A stretch of DNA of 42,381 bases, taken from Nanobdellota archaeon (GTDB lineage: Archaea; Nanobdellota; Nanobdellia; Pacearchaeales; GW2011-AR1). Numbering within the stretch: the stretch's first letter is position 1; each line of letters starts with the position of its first letter. A program made the translations under genes and the position numbers. A model generated the notes under the pieces. It worked only from the letters and a program-made list of their open reading frames with translations, was not told the DNA's origin and ran no database searches. The stretch is from assembly GCA_021799535.1 (NCBI GenBank), contig JAJZAH010000006.1, positions 1 to 42,381 of the forward strand. Reading direction: 5' to 3'. This document shows, one piece after another, positions 1-8,926 of this stretch.

Positions 1-1188
1 TTATTTGAAAATACTTCTGAATTTTACAATCATGCTTCAAAATTCTTTAATATAAAAATAGCTGACAACGTTCCAAAGGTTATTTCACTCAAAGATTCCT
101 TTGATGACGCGACAGAAAAAGATCTTGAGATATTTAACCAGTACAAGGAGATGGTAAGCGGCCACCATCTAAAAAGTTCGGGGTTCACCGATAGGATAAC
201 GAGTGTTTATAATATCGCATCAATGCTTGTGAATTTTTCGTCAAATGAAAAATATGTCTTATCTCTTGCTGAGAAAGAGGCGCATGAGAAAGAAGAACTG
301 AAAGAAAAGAAAAGATCGCTCATAGAGAAACTAACTCAGACCCATCATGTAAGTGAATTCCCGTATGATTTAATGTCTATTCCTGTAAGCGAGCTTGAAG
401 GAAAAGTGGTAAGGAAAAGCATAGATGAACTGCTCTTGGCAAGAAGATATGCAGATCCGGAGGATCTTGCTCCTGAAAGTGGATATGTGAAGCCATGGGT
501 TGAGCATACACTTTCTGAAGAAGCGAATGAAGGCCAACTTGTGTTACTTTCGAAAGCTTTGAGTGCGGTTTCAGACAAGTACATGAAGATATCCAAGTAT
601 TTGACCCAGAATTCAAACAGCCTTGCATTCAGCCTTATGAGTAAAATAACCGGGGAAGGGAAAAAAATTCCTTACATTTTAGAAAGGGCATTAAGAAATG
701 AGAATCTGACTGATCCTCAAAGAAAAGCTATTGAATTTTCAGGGAAACTCGAAGAACTTGGAATGCACCTTATTTTCCACACCGATTGGAAAAATGTATT
801 TGCAAACCTTTCGAATCATCCAGCAATAATTGGAGAGGCTTACAGGGGAGACCCTTTACTTAATCCGGAAGTTTTCATGTCAAATGCGATGGTTGACAAG
901 TACCTTGAACTTCCTCCAATAGAAGAAACGGCAAGAAGTTTCAGTCCTGAAATCACCCAAGAACATATAAAAAAGCTTTATGCGGGATATGGTAGAAAAA
1001 ATGTTTTCATGGATCCAAGCAGGTTCAAATACCTTATGGAAAGCTATCTTTGGGGTGTAAAGACTAAACCAAACCATCCTCATCCAAGAGTCATAGATAC
1101 AATGCTTTATGCTCTTCAAACAAAAGATTCCGGGTTCAAAGAAGTGCTCAGTCGTGCAACACCCCTTGCAGATTTCATGAACTTTTAA
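1..1188 (+). CDS. Partial CDS, unrecognised 395+ residue protein (5' end outside window)
   Basis: The frame is open from base 1, with no start codon required, through to TAA at 1186-1188, so the gene begins upstream of the window; the ATG at 151 is internal because the residues before it (LFENTSEFYNHASKF...) are coding-like. I do not recognise a family. The visible part is soluble, mostly helical and charged, with a Lys/Glu-rich stretch about residues 90-105 of the visible protein that could be a short coiled coil. No signal peptide or membrane segment is visible. It lies only a few bases before the next co-directional gene and two such genes follow it, which suggests one operon. Function unknown. 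Confidence 0.75.
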   Translation, partial: LFENTSEFYNHASKFFNIKIADNVPKVISLKDSFDDATEKDLEIFNQYKEMVSGHHLKSSGFTDRITSVYNIASMLVNFSSNEKYVLSLAEKEAHEKEELKEKKRSLIEKLTQTHHVSEFPYDLMSIPVSELEGKVVRKSIDELLLARRYADPEDLAPESGYVKPWVEHTLSEEANEGQLVLLSKALSAVSDKYMKISKYLTQNSNSLAFSLMSKITGEGKKIPYILERALRNENLTDPQRKAIEFSGKLEELGMHLIFHTDWKNVFANLSNHPAIIGEAYRGDPLLNPEVFMSNAMVDKYLELPPIEETARSFSPEITQEHIKKLYAGYGRKNVFMDPSRFKYLMESYLWGVKTKPNHPHPRVIDTMLYALQTKDSGFKEVLSRATPLADFMNF

Positions 1189-1204
1189 AAAAGTGAAAAT
1201 TAAA

Positions 1205-1558
1205 ATGGAACTTCCTCAAATATATCCAATAACTGGAATGAGTGTCGATTATTTGGGAGAGTATAGCTCTAAGATAAGTATTTTTATATCCGGCGAAGGG
1301 CTCGAAAAGGTTGCAAATTTTTTCAGAAAATTTCCAGCAAAAAGATATGAAGAAAGATTTCCACAGTCAAAATATCCGGATGTGATAAATGAAGTGAATA
1401 GAGAAAAAGTGAAAAGGCTTGATGAGCTTTCTGAAATTGCAAATTCAAGGTTCACTGATGCATCAAAATTTTCAGAAGGCGATTTCAAAAAATTTATTAA
1501 CGAAATTTATAAGATTATCTGGAATACTACAATGTTTCCTGAGAAAGGGATTGATTAA
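1205..1558 (+). CDS. Hypothetical protein, 117 aa
   Basis: Unrecognised small soluble protein with a beta-rich N-terminal third and a helical, charged remainder. I prefer ATG 1205 because GTGA at 1193-1196 can act as a Shine-Dalgarno site at 8 nt spacing; a GTG start at 1193 adding four residues is the alternative. It starts 16 nt after the preceding gene stop, consistent with cotranscription. No signal peptide, membrane segment or catalytic motif is visible. Confidence 0.65.
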   Translation: MELPQIYPITGMSVDYLGEYSSKISIFISGEGLEKVANFFRKFPAKRYEERFPQSKYPDVINEVNREKVKRLDELSEIANSRFTDASKFSEGDFKKFINEIYKIIWNTTMFPEKGID

Positions 1559-1600
1559 AAAAAGGGGAAGATTCCCTATCTCAAAACTATTAAGTAAAAA

Positions 1601-2221
1601 ATGACAAACAATCTTATTGAACTAACAGAAGAAGAAAAGGGCAAAGTGTATCAAACAGAAGAACTGTCTTTGGATATGAAAGACGAACTTAGACCCATCC
1701 AGCACGATATTCTATATTACGCTGTGAACGGGTTCATACATAATTACATAATGACTGATGCGGCAAAAATGGACTTAGACAAATTAGTTGCAAAATACGA
1801 TCTTAAGGAAGGATGGCCTTTTTATATGACAGAAACAAAATTCTTCATAGTAGGGGGTTTTAGCGCAAGGCCTGCCGCCATAAATAATGACGACGGAATT
1901 TTCCTGCCAAGAAGAGCTCTTGAGACAAAAATGTGGCTTTTTAGCCCCGATTACGGAAATGTTCTACACCTCCCTTCGAAAGGTTTTAATGGAGAAAGAT
2001 ATGAACGTGCATTAGAAAATCAGGGAAATCTTTTCAAAAGAAAAGATTGGAAACTCGAGAACTTAAAAGATCCTGAATTTATTGAACGCGGGATGAGATT
2101 CGGAGCAGACATATGGGCTGCAAGATTTATGCAATTAAGAGAAAGACAAAAACCAGGAGAGATAAAAGATTTTGGATTCAAAATACTTAATTACTACGGC
2201 CAGTTCATGAAAATAATTTAA
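1601..2221 (+). CDS. Hypothetical protein, 206 aa
   Basis: Unrecognised soluble protein beginning at ATG 1601, 42 nt after the previous gene. It has many aromatic residues (Trp, Phe, Tyr), a motif FFIVGGFSARPAA near residue 85 and a mixed alpha/beta look; nothing matches a family I know. Its 3' end overlaps the convergent dehydrogenase gene by 17 nt, a compact arrangement with no space for a terminator. Together with the two genes upstream it forms a probable three-gene operon of lineage-restricted proteins. Confidence 0.65.
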   Translation: MTNNLIELTEEEKGKVYQTEELSLDMKDELRPIQHDILYYAVNGFIHNYIMTDAAKMDLDKLVAKYDLKEGWPFYMTETKFFIVGGFSARPAAINNDDGIFLPRRALETKMWLFSPDYGNVLHLPSKGFNGERYERALENQGNLFKRKDWKLENLKDPEFIERGMRFGADIWAARFMQLRERQKPGEIKDFGFKILNYYGQFMKII

Positions 2222-3272
2222 GTGCTGATTGTAGCATGGTTAGCCTGTGTCTTTTCGAATATCTTATGACTTCCTTCAATCTTTCCCTGACAATTTTTGA
2301 TTTTTTTCTTGCCTCATCGACAGTTCCGCCGTCCCTTTCTACTAATGCCTGAAGATATCCGGCGCAGTTTATCACAAAATCCGGAATGTAAATTATTCTT
2401 CTTTTCAGCAGTCTTTTCTCGTCTTTGGATTCATCATCAAGGGGATTATTAGCCCCTCCGGCAATTATTTTGCATTTTAATTTGGGTATCGTATCTTTGT
2501 TTATAATTCCGCCGAAAGCACAAGGAGAAAGTATATCCACTTTTTGAAATAAGATTTTTTTGATTGGAATAACGTGAACTCCGATTCCTTTCGCAATTTT
2601 GCAATTGTCTTCGGATAAATCACTACCATAAACTTTAACTCCTGAGTTTATAAGTCTCCTTGCTAATGGCATCCCTACAGCCCCGAGACCCTGAATTGCA
2701 ACAGAACATTCACCTAACGGTTTTTTTAGTATTTCTTTGCATATAACGTCAAAACCATGCATCAAACCTTCTGCAGTGTTCTCCCCTGAGCTTCCCAGAC
2801 CTTTTTCCAGATGGGATAATGAGTCAATATAATCTGATTTTGAATATATCTCTCTTCCGTCTTCCATTGAGAAGCCAAGATCAACAGCAGTCTGGAACAG
2901 CCCTTTATGCATCTGGGAAAAATCTCCAACCGAGTGAAGAAGTTTTTTGCTTTTTTTCTGATTCGAAATAACGACCGCCTTTGCTCCTCCCTGTTTTACT
3001 CCAAGAACAGCTGCTTTTCTTGTCATTGCTCGTGCAAGCTTTAATGCATCTCGGAGGGCAGCATCTGGATTTCTGTGTGCGAATCTTGTCCCGCCAGAAA
3101 CTACCAAGTCCCTTTTTAGTTTTCCCTTTTTGTCTCTCAGTTCAGGTATGGAGTCAATCACCCACACAAGTTCAAGGTTTGTTTTTGGATCGCGATGAAA
3201 AACGATCTCCCTGCAATTTTCTTTCTCCATCAATTTGAAAATCTTTTTAGCAGGATCTTCTTCTTTTTTCAT
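2205..3272 (-). CDS. Glu/Leu/Phe/Val dehydrogenase family protein
   Basis: A NAD(P)-dependent amino-acid dehydrogenase of the leucine/valine/phenylalanine dehydrogenase branch, catalysing reversible oxidative deamination of an amino acid to a 2-oxo acid. Length 355 aa is normal for leucine dehydrogenases (about 360). The N-terminal domain has the motif MTRKAAVLGVKQGGAK with both family lysines (about K86 and K98); the C-terminal Rossmann domain has GLGAVG (about 195-200). The order of motifs and spacing fit LeuDH, but substrate cannot be read from sequence. ATG 3272 is chosen because GTGAT lies about 5 nt upstream on this strand; a TTG at 3287 would add five residues. It is convergent with the gene before it and follows the SDR gene on the same strand. 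Confidence 0.85.
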   Translation of the reverse strand: MKKEEDPAKKIFKLMEKENCREIVFHRDPKTNLELVWVIDSIPELRDKKGKLKRDLVVSGGTRFAHRNPDAALRDALKLARAMTRKAAVLGVKQGGAKAVVISNQKKSKKLLHSVGDFSQMHKGLFQTAVDLGFSMEDGREIYSKSDYIDSLSHLEKGLGSSGENTAEGLMHGFDVICKEILKKPLGECSVAIQGLGAVGMPLARRLINSGVKVYGSDLSEDNCKIAKGIGVHVIPIKKILFQKVDILSPCAFGGIINKDTIPKLKCKIIAGGANNPLDDESKDEKRLLKRRIIYIPDFVINCAGYLQALVERDGGTVDEARKKSKIVRERLKEVIRYSKRHRLTMLQSALKLFS

Positions 3273-3328
3273 AATTATCACAGACAATTTTATTATAAAA
3301 ATATTTCCCAGAAAAATTTAACTTACTA

Positions 3329-4063
3329 TCATAAATGGCACGTCCAGCCACCATCAATAGTTATTATCGATCCGGTCATGTAAGTATTTTCATCTGAGGC
3401 AAGATAAACTGCAAGAGGTCCGAGCTCATTTGGTTTTCCCTCCCTTCCCAAAGGAACAGAGCCTTTTATCATCTGGTTCATCTCCTCTGATTTCAATAAG
3501 TCTGTGGTCATTGGAGTTTCAAACACACCTGGGCATATTGCATTGGCAAGAATTCCCCTTGGGGCAAATTCCTGAGCCATGGTCTTTGTGAGCATTATTA
3601 CTCCTCCCTTACTAGCGTTGTAGGCAGCAGAACCAGCAAAAGCATGAGTCCCAGCGACCGATGCCGTATTTATTATTTTCCCCCCGTTTTTCATTTTCGG
3701 AACAGCATGCTTCGTAACAAGAAAGTACCCTTTTAGATTTACATTTATAATTTTGTCCCAGTTAGAGGCATCCGTTTCAATTATAGGGGTTGGAAAAAAA
3801 ACTCCTGCATTATTTATAAGCACGTCTATCCTACCAAAATCCTTCTCAACTTCGTCAAGAACTCCCTGGATGTTCTTCTCATCAAGAACATTGACCTGAT
3901 AATATTTTGATTTTGTTTTCAGGCTTTTTGCAACTTTGCCCCCATCCTTTAAATCCAGTATTGCAATCTTTGCACCTGCTTCAGAAAGCGACCTCGCCAT
4001 TGCCTCCCCCAAACCGCCGCCCGAGCCAGTCACAACAGCAACTTTATTCTTTAAGTTAAACAT
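3329..4063 (-). CDS. SDR family NAD(P)-dependent oxidoreductase
   Basis: Classical short-chain dehydrogenase/reductase, 244 aa, full length. Visible motifs: cofactor-binding TGSGGGLG (12-19), NNAG (84-87), catalytic Ser135, Tyr148 and Lys152 in the S...YxxxK arrangement, followed by PG and a C-terminal IDGG. It resembles FabG/glucose-dehydrogenase type enzymes, but the substrate cannot be assigned. D37 in the ILDLKD segment after beta-2 favours NAD over NADP (family rule, inference). A Shine-Dalgarno-like GAGGT lies just upstream of ATG 4063 and a TATA-like box at 4081-4090. It is divergent from the ROK kinase and could form an operon with the dehydrogenase downstream (56 nt gap). Confidence 0.9.
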   Translation of the reverse strand: MFNLKNKVAVVTGSGGGLGEAMARSLSEAGAKIAILDLKDGGKVAKSLKTKSKYYQVNVLDEKNIQGVLDEVEKDFGRIDVLINNAGVFFPTPIIETDASNWDKIINVNLKGYFLVTKHAVPKMKNGGKIINTASVAGTHAFAGSAAYNASKGGVIMLTKTMAQEFAPRGILANAICPGVFETPMTTDLLKSEEMNQMIKGSVPLGREGKPNELGPLAVYLASDENTYMTGSIITIDGGWTCHL

Positions 4064-4214
4064 GCCTACCTCAAAATTCTCTTTATAAAGGGAGCGGTCT
4101 ATTTAAACTTATCTTTTCATATGAATGTAAATTACATATATTATTTTAACCTGGAAATTTCCCGAACTGGAAAGATATTTAAAATTATTTAGTCTTTAAT
4201 TAAAAAGGTGACAA
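4064..4214. promoter_or_regulatory. Divergent promoter region between SDR and ROK kinase genes
   Basis: On the minus strand a TATA-like TTTATAAAG (4081-4090) and a GAGGT site precede the SDR start. On the plus strand ATATTTAAAA (4175-4184) lies about 30-40 nt before the kinase ATG, which has GGTGA at 4207-4211. The AT-rich stretch between has no coding potential that I can see. Confidence 0.5.
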
Positions 4215-5024
4215 ATGACAAAGAAAATAGGGGTTGATCTTGGAGGGACTAATTTAAGGGTCGGGGTTGTTGAAGGAAAAAGGGTGATAAAATCAGCCGA
4301 AATGAAAACTCCTGCAACAAAGAAAGAACTGCTCAAAGCCATGATTGATTCCATCTCTTCATGCATGGAAGATAACATTAAAGGAATAGGAGTCGCATGT
4401 CCGGGACCTCTAAAAAACGGTGTTGTGAAAAATACTCCAAACATTCCCCTAAAAAATTTTAATCTTAAAAAATTTCTTGAAAAAAAATTCAGAAAAAGGA
4501 CCGCCATTGAAAATGACGCAAAATGTGTTGCCCTTTCAGAGCTTAAATTCGGAATTAGAAAGAAAAATTTCCTTGTTCTGACATTCGGAACTGGAATCGG
4601 CGGTGGAATAGTGATAAACTCGAACCTTTACAAAGGAAGAGGCAATGCCGGAGAGCTGGGTCACATAGTGCTCGGCGAGGGAGAAGACTTTGAGCGCCAT
4701 TGGCAGGAAAGCAGGAATAAGGTGAAAAAACTGCAGGCAGGGCATTTTGTGATAAAGGACCTTCTGGATTCAAAAGACGTTAAATCGGTCGCCATCCTTG
4801 GTGAAATCTACCGATACTGTGGGGAGGCGGTAGCATCTTTGATAAATGCATTTAACCCGGAAGCAATAGTTTTCATGGGGGGGGCAAGAGAATCGGGAAA
4901 CAGATTCCTTGAAGGAATAAAAAATGAGGCGAAAAAGCACGTCATAGTCCCGGATATGCCTCTGATTACATGGAGCAAACTAAAACATCCTGGAATACTT
5001 GGTGCGAGTTTGCTTATTGATTGA
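4215..5024 (+). CDS. ROK family sugar kinase (probable glucokinase)
   Basis: Actin-fold ATP-dependent hexose kinase of the ROK family, 269 aa (family about 300). Motifs: phosphate-1 loop IGVDLGGTNLRVGVV (5-19), catalytic Asp101 in IENDAKC, phosphate-2 GTGIGGGI, and sugar-contacting GELGH. The cysteine-rich zinc motif usual after GxxGH in ROK kinases (CxCGxxGCxE) is absent; the segment after GELGHIV has no cysteine at all. Some archaeal ROK kinases are reported without zinc sites, so activity is still expected. It lies upstream of the alpha-glucan operon and would phosphorylate glucose released by the GH15 enzyme; that link is inference. Fructokinase or N-acetylhexosamine kinase are alternatives. 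Confidence 0.85.
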   Translation: MTKKIGVDLGGTNLRVGVVEGKRVIKSAEMKTPATKKELLKAMIDSISSCMEDNIKGIGVACPGPLKNGVVKNTPNIPLKNFNLKKFLEKKFRKRTAIENDAKCVALSELKFGIRKKNFLVLTFGTGIGGGIVINSNLYKGRGNAGELGHIVLGEGEDFERHWQESRNKVKKLQAGHFVIKDLLDSKDVKSVAILGEIYRYCGEAVASLINAFNPEAIVFMGGARESGNRFLEGIKNEAKKHVIVPDMPLITWSKLKHPGILGASLLID

Positions 5025-5313
5025 TTTCATCGCAAAAATTCTTTTAAAGGACTTATTGCTTGGGGGAGCATGGCTAACCAAATAACTCAATTGAAACAAT
5101 GAGAAACTTGCGTTTGTATTATCAAAAAAGAATGAATTTTACAATTTTGCTTCAGTGAGATTTTGAGAAATATTTCCAAGAATCAATCATTTGAGGGTAA
5201 CCTGTGCTGCATAAAGTTCTGTATCAACAATAATCAAAAAAACCAAATCCGGACAGATTTTATAAATAACATTTATAAAGATTGAATGGTTTTCACATCC
5301 GTGGAAAGAGGAT

Positions 5314-6528
5314 ATGAGAGTTTTAATGTTTGGATGGGAGTTCCCCCCATTTAACAGCGGGGGGCTTGGTACAGCCTGTCTCGGTTTGACAAAGGGTCTG
5401 AAGAACAACGATGTAGAAGTAACTTTCGTTTTGCCAAGGAAAGTTAACCTTGATGTGGATTTTCTGAAGATTGTGTATGGCGATGATTTTGGTTCAATGA
5501 AAAAAAGTTATGTTATAAACTCACTTTTGCAGGGATATTCGACTTCCGAAGAGTATGACACAAGGATTTTTGCTGAGAGTGAAAAAAAACCAGTGATTTA
5601 CGGGAGGAACCTGTTCGAGGAAGTCGAAAGATACGCAGAGATAGGCGGGGAAATCGCGAAAAACGAAGAATTCGACATCATCCATGCTCATGACTGGCTG
5701 ACTTACCAAGCAGCCATAAACGCAAAGAAAGTTTCAGGAAAATATCTTGTGATCCACGTACATGCCACTGAGCTTGACCGTTCAGGGGGAAACAACGTCA
5801 ACCAGTACGTATATGACATTGAAAAGAAAGGGATGGAAGAGGCTGATGCCGTGATTGCAGTGAGCAACTTTACAAGGCAGAAGATCATAGATAATTATGG
5901 GATTTCGTCAGATAAGATAAAAGTCGTCCACAATGCCGTCGAGTTCGAGAATTATGCTCTGCATGAGATGCACACTTTGAAAAGGACCAAAAAAATTGTT
6001 TTGTTTTTGGGAAGGCTCACTCTCCAGAAAGGACCAGATTATTTTGTCTACGCGGCAAAAAAAGTGCTTGAGTATTACCCTAACGTCGTATTTGTCGTGT
6101 CAGGTTCCGGCGACATGGAAAAGCCAATAATAAGAAAAGTCGCCGAGTTGGATCTCGCCGACAAGTTCATATTCACAGGATTTCTTAGAGGAAAAGATAT
6201 ACAGGAAGCTTATCACATGGCTGATCTTTACGTTATGCCATCTGTTTCTGAGCCTTTTGGTATAAGCCCCCTTGAAGCTCTGAAATGCGAAACGCCTGTC
6301 TTAATTTCAAACCAGTCGGGAGTTTCAGAAGTGCTTAACCACTGTCTAAAAGCAGACTTCTGGGATGTTGATGAAATCGCAAACAAGATAGTTTCAGTAC
6401 TTAAATATAACGAGCTTTACAGATGTCTCAAGGAAAACGGCTCAAGGGAGGTCAAAAGCCTGAACTGGAACGAGTCAGCACACAGATGCGTCGATGTATA
6501 TAACGGCCTTCTGAGGAGAAAAGAATAA
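5314..6528 (+). CDS. GT4/GT5-type glycosyltransferase, glycogen-synthase-like
   Basis: GT-B fold glycosyltransferase, 404 aa. The N-terminal MFGWEFPPFNSGGLGTA matches the starch/glycogen synthase type donor-site entry (KxGGL-like SGGLG), then DIIHAHDWLTYQAA; the C-terminal domain has FLGRLTLQKGPDYF and the retaining EX7E motif (E313, E321) within SEPFGISPLEAL. Predicted to build alpha-1,4-glucan from a nucleotide sugar in the cytosol; no signal peptide. A TATA-like AT-rich tract sits at about 5258-5278. It is the first gene of an operon: its TAA shares an A with the next ATG. It is shorter than bacterial GlgA (about 470-530) but normal for archaeal homologues. A sucrose- or trehalose-type GT4 activity cannot be excluded. 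Confidence 0.85.
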   Translation: MRVLMFGWEFPPFNSGGLGTACLGLTKGLKNNDVEVTFVLPRKVNLDVDFLKIVYGDDFGSMKKSYVINSLLQGYSTSEEYDTRIFAESEKKPVIYGRNLFEEVERYAEIGGEIAKNEEFDIIHAHDWLTYQAAINAKKVSGKYLVIHVHATELDRSGGNNVNQYVYDIEKKGMEEADAVIAVSNFTRQKIIDNYGISSDKIKVVHNAVEFENYALHEMHTLKRTKKIVLFLGRLTLQKGPDYFVYAAKKVLEYYPNVVFVVSGSGDMEKPIIRKVAELDLADKFIFTGFLRGKDIQEAYHMADLYVMPSVSEPFGISPLEALKCETPVLISNQSGVSEVLNHCLKADFWDVDEIANKIVSVLKYNELYRCLKENGSREVKSLNWNESAHRCVDVYNGLLRRKE

Positions 6529-7781
6529 TGGTATCGATCTGTTTCTACTTTCAGGTCCATCAGCCTTTTAGGATAAGAAAATACTCTATATTTGATATAG
6601 GAAAAAACGATAACTATTTTTCTGATAGTTCTGAGACGAACTTGAACAATGAAAAGATATTGAAAAAAGTGTCAGAGAAATGCTATCTCCCAATGAACTC
6701 CCTCCTCCTTGAACTCCTTGAGAAATATCCGCAGTTCAAAGTAAGTTTCTCTTTCTCCGGAGTTTACTTAGAGCAACTCGAAAAGTACGCCCCAGATGTG
6801 CTTGAATCATTCAAAAAGCTCGTCGATACAGGAAGGGTTGAGATACTTGCGGAAACATATTATCATTCACTTTCATTTCTTTTCTCAAGAGGAGAATTCT
6901 ACGAGCAGGTGAAAAAGCACAAGGAGATTGTAGAAAGGCTCTTTGGAAAAACACCGGAAGTTTTCAGGAATACGGAGCTTATATACAACAATGAACTTGC
7001 GAAAGTAGTTGAAAGGATGGGCTATAAGGGGATAATTTCAGAAGGGGCTCCGTCCATTCTGGGATGGAGATCGCCAAATTACTTATACTCACCTTCAGGA
7101 ACCGAAAAAATAAAAGTCCTCTTGAAAAATTACAAAATGAGTGATGACATTGCATTCAGGTTCTCGGAAAAAAGCTGGAAAGAATGGCCCCTTACTTCCC
7201 AAAAATACGCCCAGTGGGTTAATGCGGTAAACGGCGGAGGCGAGGTCATAAACCTTTTTATGGACTATGAAACTTTTGGAGAGCACCAATGGAAAGAGAC
7301 CGGGATATTCGAGTTCATGAGACACTTCCCTGAAGAGATCCTCAAAAGCTCGGACAATGATTTCAAAACCCCTTCGGAGGTTGTCAATTCTTATCCAGCA
7401 AGAGGGACCTTTGATTCCCCGAGATTCATCTCCTGGGCAGATGTGGAGAGAGATCTTTCCGCTTGGATAGGCAACGAGATACAAAATGCAGCTATAAAGA
7501 AGATATATTCTTTAGGCTTCAAGGTACTTAAGACTCAAGATTCGGATATAATAGAAAAATGGAGAAAACTCCAGACCTCAGACCACTTTTATTATATGTG
7601 CACTAAATGGTTTTCCGACGGAGATGTCCATAAATATTTCAATCCTTACCAGAGCCCTTATGATGCTTTTATCAGTTATATGAATGTCCTTCATGACCTT
7701 GAACTGCATGCAGATGAGCTATTAAAGAAAAGGACCCTCGTTGCCAGCAACACTCGTGAGAACATTTATAAAGAAAATTAG
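6528..7781 (+). CDS. Glycoside hydrolase family 57 (alpha-amylase/glucanotransferase-like)
   Basis: All five GH57 conserved regions are visible: VHQPFR (His11), GRVEILAETYYHS, VFRNTELIYNN with the probable nucleophile Glu150, MDYETFGEHQW with the probable acid/base Asp246, and TSDHFYYM. Length 417 aa places it with the short cytosolic GH57 alpha-amylase-like enzymes; there is no signal peptide. It would cleave or rearrange alpha-1,4-glucan made by the preceding glycosyltransferase, with which it overlaps by 1 nt (translational coupling). Whether it is a hydrolase, 4-alpha-glucanotransferase or debranching enzyme cannot be told; the branching-enzyme type is usually longer. Confidence 0.9.
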   Translation: MVSICFYFQVHQPFRIRKYSIFDIGKNDNYFSDSSETNLNNEKILKKVSEKCYLPMNSLLLELLEKYPQFKVSFSFSGVYLEQLEKYAPDVLESFKKLVDTGRVEILAETYYHSLSFLFSRGEFYEQVKKHKEIVERLFGKTPEVFRNTELIYNNELAKVVERMGYKGIISEGAPSILGWRSPNYLYSPSGTEKIKVLLKNYKMSDDIAFRFSEKSWKEWPLTSQKYAQWVNAVNGGGEVINLFMDYETFGEHQWKETGIFEFMRHFPEEILKSSDNDFKTPSEVVNSYPARGTFDSPRFISWADVERDLSAWIGNEIQNAAIKKIYSLGFKVLKTQDSDIIEKWRKLQTSDHFYYMCTKWFSDGDVHKYFNPYQSPYDAFISYMNVLHDLELHADELLKKRTLVASNTRENIYKEN

Positions 7782-7806
7782 TCACCCAATAACAGGGGTG
7801 AAACAA

Positions 7807-8124
7807 ATGGAAGAAATTAAAGATTCTTCACATTATTTTTATGCAAGAGATGGTAATATTCTGAAGAATATGGGAGATTTACTGACGTTTCTTGAAAATG
7901 CGGATGATGGAACTTTCTCACATCATTTTAATAAAGAAAAAAACGATTTTGCTAATTGGACGGACGGCACATTGAAAAACCATTCACTCGCGAGGAAAAT
8001 GTATTCGACAAAAACAAGGGAAGAAATGCATAATCTCGTCAAAAAAGAGATTGAAAAATCCCTGCATCCTACACCAAAGAAAAAATCTATAATTTCTGAG
8101 ATAAAAGAGGCGTTTTCAAGATGA
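7807..8124 (+). CDS. DUF5752-like protein, copy 1 (105 aa)
   Basis: Small acidic/basic protein with the pattern YFYARDG-N-LKNMGDLLTFLE...FSHHFN..KNDFANW...SLARKM, which resembles the DUF5752 domain (F..DG..i.sL.el...F..H....DF..Wi...lgd..La). ATG 7807 is chosen over an upstream TTG because GGGGTGA at 7795-7801 is a good ribosome site. It ends in a basic tail PKKKSIISEIKEAFSR similar to the tail of the ParA protein encoded next, whose ATG it overlaps by 4 nt. A paralogue lies just after the ParA gene. Function unknown; the position between GH57 and ParA suggests a glucan-linked adaptor (inference). Confidence 0.75.
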   Translation: MEEIKDSSHYFYARDGNILKNMGDLLTFLENADDGTFSHHFNKEKNDFANWTDGTLKNHSLARKMYSTKTREEMHNLVKKEIEKSLHPTPKKKSIISEIKEAFSR

Positions 8125-8900
8125 ACTCAAAAGTTTACGGTATAATAGCCCTTAAAGGAGGGGTTGGCAAGACCACAGTAGTTGAGAACCTGGGAGCAAC
8201 TCTTGTAAGAGATTTCCAGAAAAAAGTCCTGATTGTCGATGCAAACTTCTCGACGCCACACCTTGGGCTTCATGTCGGGATGATTAATCCGACACATACA
8301 CTCCATTCAGTTTTGAATGGGGAATATCCTATCTACGAAGCTATTTACCAGCATGATTTGGGCTTCCATATAATCCCTGGAAAACTATCGTCCCCCCCGA
8401 CAAATGTTAGGATTCTTAAAGAGAAAATAGATCCTTTAAGAGGGATCTATGATATAATCCTGATAGACTCATCTCCTTCACTTGACAAAGAGATGCTAGC
8501 GACAATGCTTGCTGCCGACGAACTTCTCGTAGTAAGCTCTCCGGATTATCCGACGTTGAGTTCAACCATCCATGCTGTGAACATTGCAAAAAGCGAGAAC
8601 GCTCCGATAAAAGGGATAATTCTAAACAAAGTCAGGAATAAAAGGTTCGAAATAAGCTCTAGGGACATTGCAAAAGCCTCAGAGGTAAAAGTCCTTGCGA
8701 GCCTCCCCGAGAATATAAAAGTGCTTTCGTCTCTCTCCGTCATGACCCCTGTGGTTGTAAAGTATCCATCACAAGACGTCTCAAAAATCTACAGGGACCT
8801 TGCATCTTCACTTTTAAATATTCCAAAAAAAAAGTCCAGGTTTTCAAAGATAAAAGATAGGTTAATGGATAAAGAAAAGGGGGTGGAAGAAGAGGGCTAG
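8121..8900 (+). CDS. ParA/MinD family ATPase
   Basis: P-loop ATPase of the ParA/MinD (SIMIBI) class, 259 aa. Deviant Walker A KGGVGKTT (12-19) with the signature lysine, switch I-like VDANFSTPHLGLH, Walker B-like DIILIDSSPS, and a late nucleotide-base segment KGIILNKVRN. The last 30 residues are highly charged (PKKKSRFSKIKDRLMDKEK), a possible amphipathic helix for membrane or partner binding. It overlaps the upstream DUF5752-like gene by 4 nt and is followed after 26 nt by a second one. No ParB gene or parS-like repeats are nearby, so chromosome partition is unlikely; positioning of a cellular cargo, possibly glucan particles, is an inference from operon context. Confidence 0.9.
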   Translation: MNSKVYGIIALKGGVGKTTVVENLGATLVRDFQKKVLIVDANFSTPHLGLHVGMINPTHTLHSVLNGEYPIYEAIYQHDLGFHIIPGKLSSPPTNVRILKEKIDPLRGIYDIILIDSSPSLDKEMLATMLAADELLVVSSPDYPTLSSTIHAVNIAKSENAPIKGIILNKVRNKRFEISSRDIAKASEVKVLASLPENIKVLSSLSVMTPVVVKYPSQDVSKIYRDLASSLLNIPKKKSRFSKIKDRLMDKEKGVEEEG

Positions 8901-8926
8901 AAATTAGAAGTTCAACCTGTTAAAAG

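Noticed and set aside
7095-7484. Minus-strand 129-codon frame inside the GH57 gene
   Set aside because: Opposite a gene whose catalytic motifs fall in the same stretch; no family signal of its own.
8121-8900. ParA-like gene as evidence of a plasmid or integrated replicon
   Set aside because: No ParB, no iteron or parS-like repeats, and it is translationally embedded in a carbohydrate operon.
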